DNA of 64,000 nucleotides from Strix aluco (GCF_031877795.1 NC_133932.1:40376180-40440179), one strand, 5' to 3'. Numbered from the stretch's first letter, positions 11,640 through 20,462 are shown. The notes: generated by a model from the sequence alone, not told the origin. Made by a program: numbers and translations.

Positions 11640-13368
11640 TCATACGACCTGTGCTCCAGACCCTTCACCAGCTTCATTGCCCTTCTCTGGACACGCTCGA
11701 GTCATTCAATGTCCTTTTTGTAGTGAGGGGCGCAAAACTGAACCCAGTAATCGAGGTGCGGCCTCACCAGTGCCGAGTACAGGGTAAGATCACTTCCCTG
11801 TCCCTGCTGGCCACACTATTTCTGATACAAGCCAGGATGCCATTGGCCTTCTTGGCCACCTGGGCACACTGCTGGCTCATTCAGCCGGCTGTCAATCAAC
11901 ACCCCCAGGTCCCTCTCTGACTGACAGCTCTCCAGCCACTCCTCCCCAAGCCTGTAGCGCTGCTGGGGGTTGTTGTGGCCGAAGTGCTGAACCCGGCATT
12001 TGGCCTTATTGAAACTCCTACAGTTGTCCTTAGGCCATCGCTCCAGCCTGTCCAGGTCTCTCTGCAGAGCCTCCCTATCCTTGAGCAGATCAACACTCCC
12101 ACCCAACTTGGTGTCGTCTGCAAACTTACTGAGGGTGCACTTGATCCCCTCCTCTAGATCATCAATAAAGATGTTAAACAGGAGTGGCCCCAAACCGAGC
12201 CCTGGGGGACACCACTCGTGACCGGCCGCCAACCGGATTTAACTCCGTTCACCACAACTCTTTGGGCCCGGCCATCCAGCCAGTTTTTTACCCAGCAAAG
12301 CGTGTGCCCATCCAAGCCACGAGCAGCCACTTTCGCCAGGAGAATGCTGTGGGAAACGGTGTCAAAGGCCTTACTAAAGTCAAGGTAGACAACATCCACA
12401 GCTTTTCCCTCATCCAATAAGCAGGTCGCCCTGTTGTAGAAGGAGATCAGGTTTGTCAAGCAGGACCTGCCTTTCATAAACCCATGCTGACTGGGCCTGA
12501 TCATCTGGTTGTCCCGCACGTGTTGTAAGATGGTTCTCAGGATGAGCTGCTCCATCAGCTTCGCGGGCACCGACGTCAAGCTGACAGGCCTGTAATTTCC
12601 CGGATCATCCTTCCGACCCTTCTTATAGATGGGCGTCACATTGGCCAATTTCCAATCTGTCGGGACCTCCCCGGTCAGCCAGGACTGCTGGTAAATGCTG
12701 GAAAGCGGCTTGGCGAGCACCCCAGCCAACACCTTCAGCACCCTCGGGTGTATCCCGTCCAGTGCCATAGACTTGTGTGTGTCTATGTGATGCAGCAGGT
12801 CAGTGACTGTCTCCTCCTGGATTGTGGGAGGGTCGTTCTCCCAGTCTCTGTCTTCCGGCTGAGGAGGCTGGATTCCCTCAGTACAACTGGTCTTGTAATT
12901 AAAGACTGAGGCGAAGCAGGCATTAAGCACGTCAGCCTTTTCCTCATCACTCGTTGCCATGTTTCCTCCTGTGTCTAGCAGGGGATGGAGGCTCTCCCTG
13001 GTCTTTCTTTTGCTGTTGACGTGCTTACAGAAACATTTCTTGTTGTCATTGACTGCTGAAGCCCGATTCATTTCTATCTGGGCTTTAGAGCTCCTGATTT
13101 CCACCCTGCATAGCCTCAGAGTGTCTTTGAAACATTGTGAGTGGCTAGCCGCTTCTTCCAAAGGCTGTAAACTCTCCTTTTCTCCCTGAGTTGCAGCCAC
13201 AGCTCCCTGTTTAGCCAGGGTGGCGTTCTGTGTCGCCGGCTTCTCTTACAGCACCTGGGGACAGCCATTAAGACTTCCTTCTTAAAGAGTGTCCAGCCTT
13301 CCTGGACCTCTATACCCTTCAGGACCGTCTCCCAAGGGATTCTGTCATGCAGTTGCCTAAACAAGTCA
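11640..13368 (-). mobile_element. CR1 LINE ORF2 fragment, both ends truncated
   Basis: The minus strand encodes the CR1 ORF2 region between endonuclease and 3' UTR. It begins upstream with 'PWLNRELWLQLREKRRVY', followed by the fingers region with 'NYRPVSLTSVPAKLMEQLI', RT motif A '[16 protein letters not shown]', and 'TSGVPQGSV'. The catalytic 'FADD' motif C follows in a shifted frame (138-codon frame 11816-12232). The endonuclease and the 3' terminal octamer end are both absent. A missing A in the run at 12192-12194 breaks the frame between 'PQGSV' and the FADD block. Copy B has that A but lacks a different one. The element is non-autonomous and dead. Confidence 0.95.
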
Positions 13369-13501
13369 AATTACTTAGGGCAGCACTTGCTGCAGGTATC
13401 AAGTGAGGCTTTGGCCGTGAAGAAAAGGTGGCGTTGCCTCTGAAACACTTCAGGTGCCAGCTGGGAGAGTCGCACCTGAATGTCCGTGCTCTGCTGACTC
13501 C
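13369..13501 (+). repeat. 133-bp direct repeat, right flank of CR1
   Basis: Partner of 11507-11639. Unique sequence resumes after it, so the pre-insertion locus was probably a single copy of this 133-bp segment. Copy B counterpart: 50406-50538. Confidence 0.9.
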
Positions 13502-13981
13502 CGTGCAACCATTGCAAGACCTGCAGATCAGCCATGCCATTTCTTTCCCCGGTGGTGGCTGGCACTTGTGTTTTCCCTTCTGAAAGGAGCTTGACCCCAT
13601 CAGACATCACACAGGGCTGAAGTGTCGAAAGAAGAGAGGCCGTTTCAGTATTTGGAGCTTTGGGAAAAGCTGGTTTCAAAACTCCATTCATGACGGACGG
13701 ACGGAAAAGGGTGTGTTTGCATCAGTCCAGAGAGAGCTGATCTGCAGGAGGAGGTGCAAGAAAGCCATATCTTATGTAGCTGATCTGGAGTTCTTAAGCT
13801 GTTGGAAACTGCAAGCTAGTCCTGTGTGAGCCCGAGTGATAAGAAAGGGTATTCTGCTGTGTGCTGCATACAAGTACTTGCAGCGACCAAAGAGCTGCAG
13901 CGGGTGTTCCCCGCTCGGACTCAGCAAGTTGGTTCAGCATCTCTCTGCCAGCTGTGAATAAAAATGCAGTGGAGTAATTCA

Positions 13982-14112
13982 ATGCTCCTGTCCGCTGCCC
14001 GTCTGCGTTTTTGTTTTAGAAATTATTTTCTCTTTCCTTCCTGACCTTGACAGGTTTATGAGGTATGCAGCTGTATGCCGAGAGCAGGCCAATACTTTTC
14101 TGGAGTTTAGTT
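13982..14112 (+). repeat. Short dispersed direct repeat R3, second member
   Basis: Matches 1837-1966 with a few substitutions and one extra T. It starts at the shared ATGCTCCTGTCCGC block and ends at GGAGTTTAGTT. Confidence 0.85.
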
Positions 14113-15025
14113 GCATTTTTGAAAGGTGCAGTGCTTCGTTCCTGCACACGTAAAGCAGTGCAGCTCTGCTGGCATGATCCACCTTCTTGACACACACTCG
14201 GAAGTGTCAAGGAAGTTGTGTGACAAGGGACCATTCTTTGCTTGCGTTCATCAATGTCTTTGTGTCATTTCTTTCAAATCCGTGGAGTCTGACAACATCC
14301 ACGTTGGTTCGGCATCTCTCTGCCGAGAAGGAGTAGTTGTAAATAAAGCCTGGAGGGTTTTTGAGTCTGGAGCAGTCTGGCCAGCATGTCCCTCCTGTCC
14401 CTCCCAGACGACAGGCGCTGCCACGCGTAAGATGCTCCCTGTAATCTGAAGTTCCCATGCCAGCTCCCCAGCTGGGGAGATGTGCTGGCTGGTGGGCACT
14501 GGCTGAGGCAGCTGGGCAGTGAGCCAGCAAGGCCTCCTGCGAGGGCCGGGATGGCTCTGAAGGCGGCACGGGGCTGCTTCGGCTTAGTGGCGCGCAAGTG
14601 CAATCTGCTGTCCGGAGCAGAAGGGCACGGCGCCTCTCTCCTCGCCTCCGCCGAGGTGGTGCTGGGGTCGCCTCGTGCTCGTCGAAGCCCAGGCGTCAGA
14701 GCTCATCGGGGAGTCCAAGCAGCAAAAGTAGATGGGCACCTACAAGGGCAGAGTCAGCAAGCGCTGGTGAAACCATGAGGGCAGGAACAGGCGTGATTTT
14801 GTTCCCCGTTCTTTGGGAAGCCCTATGAAAAAGGGGTCGTTCCTGGCACCGGAGAGAGAAGCCTTAGTGGCAGCGACTCTGGTGTTGCTTTGGCCCCTTC
14901 TCAACACCTGCGATGCCCTCAGGGCGTGGCAAGTTGACAGAGATGTGCAGTGCCCCCTTGCCAGGCAGCAGGGCTCGGCAGGGAGCCCCCAGGGAGCTGC
15001 GATGGGGTCCTTCCCAAAACGTGAG

Positions 15026-15043
15026 CAGCAGCAGCAGCAGCAG
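15026..15043 (+). repeat. (CAG)6 microsatellite
   Basis: Six perfect CAG units. Copy B has four at 52063-52074, so the run is length-variable between copies. It is not within a confirmed coding exon. Confidence 0.9.
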
Positions 15044-15800
15044 CCCTCACTGTCCCGTGCTAAAATGGCAGGCTGGCAGGCAAACAGCACTCTTTTTTTG
15101 ATTTGTTATTGTGGCGGTTTTCTTTCTCTTCCGCCAGTTTTCTGAGGTGAAACATGAGCTTTTTCAGAAATGCCAGTATCTCAGTGTGTACAGCTCTTTG
15201 GAACAACTCCTTACTGCGTCTTTGGGACTGAGGCAGCAGCAGCCAGCGCTAGGGTTGCCAGCTGGCATGGCCAGAAAAGAGGGACTTGGCCTCGTTCTGT
15301 AGGTAGCGGGTCAGGGAGCTCAAAACTGTGAGTCTCGTGCGCTTGCCAGGGTGCCTGCTCAGCCTCGCACAAACAGAGCTTCAGCAAGTGCAAAATGAAA
15401 CCTGCCACCGCTGGAGCGGTCTGTTTCTCCTGACCTACACGTTCTCCCAAGGGCAGGTGCGTGCTTCCTGTCTGGGGCCATCTCTGTGCACCTCGGAAAG
15501 ATCTCCTATACTCAGAGCAGTGTTCAGAGCCTTTGAAAGATGGACAACAGGGTCTGCTACACACCTGGGCTCCCCCTTCATGTTGCCTGCTCGGATGCCC
15601 TCAGTTGCCCATCCCCGACAGCTCCGTATCCACCTTCCTCCTCTTGCTGCCGGGTGGCCCATCACTCCCCTCCGCACAGCCTGCTCTTCTCTTCAGGTGG
15701 TGTGAAGAGCCCGGCAACCTTTCCATTCAATAGTACGGTTAGACAGGTAAAGCCACGATAAACATGAAACAATTCTGCTCTTCATCAAAGCTAGCTCATT

Positions 15801-15860
15801 TTACCTCCTCTCCCCAGATGAGGTCTTTGGGTGTTCGCTTTCTGGGGCGACTGGAGGCAC
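15801..15860 (-). CDS. RhoGAP copy A exon 13 (terminal)
   Basis: Follows CCATTGCAG in phase. It encodes 'VPPVAPESEHPKTSSGERR' and stops at TAA (15801-15803). The sequence GAGGAG|GTAAAA overlapping the stop could instead be a donor leading to further exons, so the true C terminus is uncertain. Confidence 0.65.
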   Translation of the reverse strand: MPPVAPESEHPKTSSGERR

Positions 15861-18800
15861 CTGCAATGGAAAGGGGGAAGGTCACAGGTGGCAAGGACCT
15901 ACCTGCCCCGTTGCTACCTCAGCTCTGAAAGGCAGATCCCTTGGATGGGTTTGCGCAGCCCAACTGAGGCAGTTCTGGTGGGACCACCGCACAAAGTGCA
16001 AGGGCCAGCCTGCATCAGCCTTCCTCTGCGCTTTTGCAGAGCCACAGGTTGGTGGATGATCTGGGTTGTCCCTGCGGCGGCAGCAGTCCCCCGTTTTGAG
16101 GGGGGAGGCTTTGGTTGTCACGCTGTTTGTGGCCCCGACATACCTCTGCTGCCGGTGCTGGCGACTCCTCAGGCGATGTGCCGGCAAGCCCAGCCACCTC
16201 CTCCCCAAAGAGCTCCTCGTGATGGTCAATGAGGAACTCCACCAGCTGAGTCACCTGCACACAGCAAACCACTGGTTTGCACCCGGGTGTGACAGCCTTT
16301 CCCACTGCTGTGCCTGGCTTCTGCGCAGCTGTGGGGCTGCTCTTGCTGGCAGCTGCCCCAAGAGCGTTTGCTGAAGAGAGGAGGCAGCCAGGTACCACTG
16401 AACAGCAAAGCTCGGGTGGGCCCAGAGGGCTGTAGCCGGCTGGTAAACAGAGCGTACCTTCCCCGTGGCCTGCACCAGGACGTCCAGGGGAAGGGTGTGC
16501 TCCTCAGCTGGGCTCAGGAGGTTTGGCCCCACACAGATGGCCAGGTTGCCGGCAGTCATCCTGCTGGTGGCCACGTTCCTGCTGATGGTTTGCAGGAGGG
16601 CCAGCAAGTGCTTGAGCAGGACGAGGTTGGCCTCGGGCAACTTGCTGGCCACCCTGAGGGAACAGGACCGCTATGTTAATGAACTAGACCTTGTCAACAC
16701 ATGTCTCCCAGGCTGATCTCACCCAAGCGCGCCCGAGGGAAGGCTCCCTGGCCACACCTGCTCTTCGGCAGAGGGCCCGCCTTCGCTGAGAGAGGGCCAC
16801 CTCCCTCCTCCCTGCCTTCCCTTCTGGCAAGAGTCCCTTCGTGGAGCAACCCCCAGTGCCTGCGGGCAGCGCTCCAAGGAGAGAAGTGCTCTGCTGTGCC
16901 ACTTGCCCCCAAAACCCGACGCCACGGCAGCAAGAGGTGGCTGGCAGAAAAAAGGGCTTTTTCAAGGAGGCCGTCGCTCTGCAGACCAGTGCCGGCCTGT
17001 GCCGGTGCCCGTGGAGCAGGCAGGCTGCTCGCCACACTTACTCTTTCAGTCCTGCCAGCTTCTCCTGCCTGCTGGTCTTCTGCAGGGCGCTCATCCACTC
17101 CTCGTAGAGATGTGCCTCGAGGAGCTTGGAGGGGATCTTGCGCAGGAAGTCCTGCAATGCCAAGGGATCCGGGTGAGGACTTGACCACCACCGCCAGGAG
17201 CACAGGCAGCATCCCTGGCACTGTGGCTGACGAGCAGGCGGCTGGGTTTTGGCTCCTGCTCTTGCAGGCGCCCAGCAGCAGCGATGGAGCCGGGAGCTGC
17301 CGGGCTCCAGGTCAGCAGGGTTCACCTTCAAGAGGACGGCCAGCACGCACGCAGGCTGGCTTTCGAGCCGGACCTCCGCTCCGGTGTCGAGGGCCTCCCG
17401 GAGCTCACGCAAGGCACGCTCGCTAGCTGCCAGCCGGAAGATCCCCTCCGTGGATGGCCCGTGCTGGTGCAGGAGAGCCAGCAGGTCCTGCGGGGGACAG
17501 AGGAGAAGAGTTGCTTGGCTGGAGACAGGCCCTGGGGCAGGTGAAGGTTTCTCAGGGCCAGGAGCGAGTGGGGATGGCTCCGCAGCTCTCCCTGGGGCGG
17601 GATGGAGGGGTGGCTGGAGGCTGGGGATGTGGGGAGGAGCCGGCTTTGTCCCTGAGTGCCAGCCGGGGTCCCTCTGCTTGGGATGCCCAGCTCTCCAGAG
17701 GAGCCAGCGGGGTGGGGCCCCCCTGGCCAGGCTTGCTTACCTGGATGGGCTGGGGCAGTGTGCCATCCTGGCTGCAGAGGGCTGCCAGGGGCCGGCCAAA
17801 GAGAGCCCCGCTGCCGGCAGAGCCCGACGGCCCAGGCGCCTCTGCAGCGGCCGAGGTCCCTCGCCGTGCAAAGGGCCAGGGCAGCCCCCTCCTCCTGCTG
17901 CGGCTCCCACCCGCTGTCAAGGGAAAGCAAGCAAAAACCCCTGCATGAGAGCCAGCAGATGAGTGCTCCCAGACCCTCTCAGCGCTGTCCCCCCACCGCC
18001 GAGCGCAAGGGAGAGGCATCGTTTGGTAACGAGGGGTCCTGGGGGCTCAGCTGTCTCCTGCACAGAGCGATAGGGATGGACGTGCCCCGAGGGAAGGGCA
18101 GCAGCCCCCCTGCAGCGCGAGTGCCCGCCTGCCAGAGGAGGAGAGAAAGGCCGTCCTGCCCCCCTCTTCTCCAAACTCACCAGCCGAGGAGCCACGTCCA
18201 CCTTTGCTGCCAGCAGGGACGGGTGGTGGCCGCTGCTCTGCACCCGCCTGCAAGAAATGCACTGTGCTCACCGAGCAGCCGAGCAGCAGAAAGGGCCCCC
18301 GGTGAGCTGCGGCGGCCCCTGGCCACGTGTGAGAGAGAGGTGGGGATGGCCAAGATTGCACCCTGAAAGATCCTGACCTTTGCCTGGCCCTCGACCAACC
18401 TCTCCAGGCTGCTGGCACGTACTGTCGCCACCTGGGCAAGGGGAAAAGAGCAGAAGGTGAGAAGCGATGTGCCTGATGCTGGGCTGGAGCAGCATGTGGG
18501 GGCAGAGCAGAGACAGGAGGGACACTCACTGCATTGCAGTGGCTGAGCTCCTTGATCAGGGGCTTGATGGAGGGCAGCTGGGTGACCCGGGCTCCCTCCA
18601 CTCCTTCTGGTGTCCTGTGTATGGGAAAGGGGCAGAGAAAGAGCTGTGTGAGACCCAAGCTGCGTTTTCCCTCTCCTGCCAGCCCAGGGAGCACTTCCAA
18701 GCTGCCTCGAAGCAGCCGGGTGCCACGTGGCAGTCGAGCGGAGAGCAGCGGCAGTGGTGGGGCCAGGGCTGGGCAGGTGTTGGCTGGACACAGGCGGGCA

Positions 18801-19781
18801 AAGCAGCTCCGCCAGCTCTGCCTGCTCAAGAGCTGCCTGCAGCCACGGGGGCACCTCTCGCCAGCCTGGAGCATCCCCCGTGATGTGAGCACGGGCCTCC
18901 CAGGCCGAACTGCCAGGCCGGGCTTACCCTCGGAGTGCGCCGACCCAGAGCTCCTTCTGCGCCCGGGAGCTGCAGAAAGAGAAGAGAAGCAGCCTGAGTG
19001 CCCGCTGCTCCCCAGCCTGCAGGCAGAGGCGGGCGCTGGCACAGCCCTGCTCCGTGGGGACGGCCACAGAGGCAGGAGGAAGCCCCGTGGGGCAGGACAG
19101 AGGCGCTGCCCCGTCCTGCTGTGGGATGTGGCACCGAGACTCACCGGAAGGTCACGACGCAGGAGCCGCAGGGCCAGACGAGGACAAGGGAGCTGGTGGT
19201 CTTGCCTTCCTCCTCCTCAGGGCCATCACCGGCCGCCCCCATGCTGGTGCTCAGCACCTGCAGCTGGCCCAGGGCCAGGCAGAGCTGCGGGCGCGGGGCG
19301 CTGCCAGGTCTGCAGAGAGGAGCGGCAGGGAGTGACCTGGAGGTGGCCGAGCCCAGTGGCTCCCCTCTACCGCCCACCTGTCACGGGCATGGCCGTGGGT
19401 GCCTCCAGCACCAGGGTGCCGGGGGCCTGGGGCTGCTCCTTGGGTGTCCCTGGCCTGGTGCCGGGGCCGGGGCTTGGCAGGAAAGGCAGTGGGGTTCTGC
19501 GAGTCTTACTTGGACTTGGCGATGACCAGGGTGTCCCTGAAGAGGAGGAGGTCCCTTTCCCTCGTCACACGGCCCTGGGTCACCCGCACGCGCTGGCGCA
19601 GCAGCGGCTCGGGTGACCCCGGGACAGGCCCGCAGGGCTGCACGGGGTCAGGGTCGTCCCTGCAGAGCAGACGGCGTCGGGCATGAGCAAGGCGGCTGCT
19701 GCGGGGCCCGGCTGTGCCAGCGTGTCCCCGAGCCGCGGGGGGAGCTCACCTGGAGCCACGGCAGCAGTTCAGCTGGCCCAT
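15801..19781 (-). CDS. PH-RhoGAP protein, ARHGAP20/TAGAP-like (copy A), 13 exons
   Basis: This is a complete gene on the minus strand. Thirteen exons with consensus GT-AG borders join in frame to 1407 coding bases (468 residues). The family activates GTP hydrolysis on Rho-type GTPases in the cytosol or at membranes. Residues about 20-130 resemble a PH domain: strands in 'RERDLLLFRDTLVIAKSK', then 'LVLVWPCGSCVVTFR', and the closing helix 'QKELWVGALR' with Trp124. Residues 131-176 look like a shortened Ras-association segment. Residues 199-256 end in 'GALFGRPLAALC' and 'LPQPIQ', the usual lead into TAGAP/ARHGAP20 GAP domains. The RhoGAP domain runs about 240-430 with arginine finger Arg274 in 'STEGIFR', Lys310, Arg314 and Asn383 in 'MTAGNLAICVGPNLL'. 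The long C-terminal tail of ARHGAP20 and TAGAP is missing. The start ATG has G at -3 and +4. The orthologue is not settled. Confidence 0.9.
16144..16254 (-). CDS. RhoGAP copy A exon 12 (end of GAP)
   Basis: A 37-codon exon, 'VTQLVEFLIDHHEELFGEEV', which is the last GAP helix and matches TAGAP/ARHGAP20 closely. It is followed by a Pro/Ala/Glu-rich tail. Confidence 0.95.
16458..16653 (-). CDS. RhoGAP copy A exon 11 (GAP core)
   Basis: Encodes 'LPEANLVLLKHLLALL' and 'MTAGNLAICVGPNLLSP', the family's hallmark block with conserved Asn383 and Pro390. Acceptor TTCCCTCAG, donor GGGGAAG|GTACGC. Confidence 0.97.
17042..17151 (-). CDS. RhoGAP copy A exon 10
   Basis: Encodes 'DFLRKIPSKLLEAHLYEEWM', the LPxxL-type helix region of the GAP fold, including conserved Arg314. 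Donor AAAGA|GTAAGT. Confidence 0.97.
17326..17487 (-). CDS. RhoGAP copy A exon 9 (arginine finger)
   Basis: Exactly 54 codons. Encodes 'HGPSTEGIFRLAASERAL', containing the catalytic Arg274, and ends 'VLAVLLK' with the conserved Lys310. Confidence 0.97.
17741..17913 (-). CDS. RhoGAP copy A exon 8 (pre-GAP and GAP start)
   Basis: Acceptor CCCTTGACAG, donor ATCCAG|GTAAGC. Encodes a basic stretch 'SRSRRRGLPWPFARR', a Ser/Ala/Gly spacer, and then 'GALFGRPLAALC' with 'TLPQPIQ', the lead-in to the RhoGAP domain. Confidence 0.92.
18181..18247 (-). CDS. RhoGAP copy A exon 7 (low-complexity linker)
   Basis: Follows acceptor TTTCTTGCAG and ends GGCTG|GTGAGT. Encodes a Pro/Gly/Ser linker, 'QRPPPVPAGSKGGRGSSA'. 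The donor's seventh base differs between copies (GTGAGTT versus GTGAGTC). Confidence 0.8.
18378..18431 (-). CDS. RhoGAP copy A exon 6 (short RA-like segment)
   Basis: An 18-codon exon, 'VATVRASSLERLVEGQAK', after TTGCCCAG and before GTCAGG. The Ras-association fold appears cut short here compared with full-length family members. Confidence 0.8.
18530..18614 (-). CDS. RhoGAP copy A exon 5 (linker / RA start)
   Basis: Acceptor CATACACAG, donor AATGCA|GTGAGT. Encodes 'QLPSIKPLIKELSHCNA', which aligns in position with the start of the Ras-association region in ARHGAP20-type proteins. Confidence 0.88.
18928..18969 (-). CDS. RhoGAP copy A exon 4 (PH C-terminal helix)
   Basis: A 42-base exon after a strong pyrimidine tract (CTCTTTCTGCAG), with donor GAGG|GTAAGC. 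It encodes 'SRAQKELWVGALR', matching the closing PH helix with its conserved Trp. Confidence 0.9.
19145..19309 (-). CDS. RhoGAP copy A exon 3 (PH domain, second half)
   Basis: Acceptor CTCTCTGCAG, donor TTCCG|GTGAGT. Encodes residues 61-115: 'LCLALGQLQVLS', an acidic loop 'GPEEEEGK', then strands 'LVLVWPCGSCVVTF'. It contains the only coding difference between the two copies: Ala65 here, Thr in copy B. Confidence 0.9.
19510..19659 (-). CDS. RhoGAP copy A exon 2 (PH domain, first half)
   Basis: Starts after CTGCAG and ends AGTCCAA|GTAAGA. It encodes about residues 11-60, ending with 'LLLFRDTLVIAKS', a PH beta-strand block typical of the ARHGAP20 family. Confidence 0.9.
19750..19781 (-). CDS. 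RhoGAP copy A exon 1 (start, MGQLNCC)
   Basis: Codons 1-10 plus two bases, followed by donor CCAG|GTGAGC. The start lies in a strong context (GGGATGG). The first residues, MGQLNCC, resemble an N-myristoylation plus cysteine-palmitoylation signal. Upstream sequence stays open with no other ATG for some distance, so a non-coding 5' extension or upstream exon is possible. This exon is the least certain because it is so short, but it joins exon 2 in frame. Confidence 0.65.
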
Positions 19782-20059
19782 CCCGCCGAGGACACCAGAA
19801 GTCTCAGGTAGCACACACTCTGGGGCTCCAATGGCCCGAGAAAGGCTGTCGAGGGGGTCTTAGCGCTCTGCAATGCTGCTCGGCGAGACCCCACTACGAC
19901 TCTGTGCTGCAGGCACACTGTCGCTGCAGCACTGGGGCTGTTGCCGGGGCAGCGCCGGGTCAACACAGTGGGACATTGTGACCCCAACGGTGGTGCTGGG
20001 GGGTGCTGGGGGGGGCGGGGCACTGAGGGGCTCTCCCCAGGGTGGCCGTGCCTCTCTCG
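19782..20059. promoter_or_regulatory. Presumed 5' region of RhoGAP copy A
   Basis: GC-rich DNA immediately upstream of the start codon on the minus strand. A CAG near 19860 could be the acceptor of an exon carrying the 5' UTR and start codon. No TATA box or strong CpG cluster stands out, so the promoter is not located. Confidence 0.3.
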
Positions 20060-20300
20060 TCCGGGGGAGGCCACCTGGGCACAGCACTGCAGGCATGGCC
20101 TCACCAGCGCTGAGCAGAGGGAAGGCTCACCTCCCTCCAGCTGCCGGCAAGGCTTTGCCCAGTGCCGCCCAGGGTGCCGCTTGCTGCCGCCTTTGGGCAA
20201 GGGCACCTTGCTGGCTCCTGGTGAACTTGGTCTCCAGCAGGACCCCCAGGGCCTTTTCTGCCATGTTGCTTTCCAGCAGCTTTGTCCAGGTGCTTTTGGT
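20060..20300 (-). mobile_element. Short CR1 fragment upstream of RhoGAP copy A
   Basis: The minus strand matches the CR1 stretch before the 3' UTR: 'CTGGGGGTCCTGCTGGAGAC', then a 'GCCAGCAAGGTGCCCTTGCC' block and 'CTCAGCGCTGGTGAGGCCAT'. It carries many changes and small gaps. It could be mistaken for an N-terminal exon of the RhoGAP gene. Copy B: 57091-57331. Confidence 0.8.
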
Positions 20301-20424
20301 CAAAGAGGGGTGTCTGAAGAAGGACGTATTGTATGGCTGGACAGCTAGGATGGGCCCGTCACAAATCTTTGCTGTAGGAGAGGAAGTGGTTTTGTCTGTG
20401 GCAAAAATCCCAGATTACTGATTA

Positions 20425-20462
20425 GGCCTAATTCCTCATTATTATTTAGTAGTAATTAGGCC
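20425..20462 (+). other. Short inverted repeat (hairpin-capable)
   Basis: GGCCTAATT (20425-20433) and AATTAGGCC (20454-20462) form a perfect 9-bp stem around a 20-base AT-rich loop. The left arm sits in a 12-bp palindrome, ATTAGGCCTAAT. No function is assigned. Copy B: 57456-57493. Confidence 0.6.

Larger units (their letters stand above)
13502..15800. other. 3' flank of the RhoGAP gene, copy A
   Basis: DNA becomes GC-rich from about 14.4 kb. It includes repeat R3 (13982-14112) and a CAG run at 15026-15043. It lies downstream of the gene's stop codon on the minus strand and may hold its 3' UTR, but I see no clear minus-strand AATAAA. Frames of 80-120 codons lie on both strands and overlap, as expected in GC-rich DNA. 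One possible alternative is that the last RhoGAP exon splices on into this region. Confidence 0.45.

Noticed and set aside
11507..13501. The 133-bp flanks as LTRs of a retroelement
   Set aside because: They lack TG/CA ends and a polyadenylation signal, and the sequence between them is CR1 ORF2 in antisense with no LTR-element genes.
18047..19144. 365-codon minus-strand open frame
   Set aside because: It reads through exons 4-6 of the RhoGAP gene and the introns between them. It only partly shares the gene's frame, and its translation is low-complexity Ser/Pro/Arg outside true exons.
18534..19616. 360-codon plus-strand open frame
   Set aside because: Antisense to RhoGAP exons in very GC-rich DNA. 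The sequence has no domain and is explained by composition and the opposite-strand codons.
20100..20340. Possible N-terminal RhoGAP exon on the minus strand
   Set aside because: The sequence aligns with CR1 (the stretch around 'LLETKFTRSQQGALAQ'), so it is a mobile-element relic rather than gene sequence.
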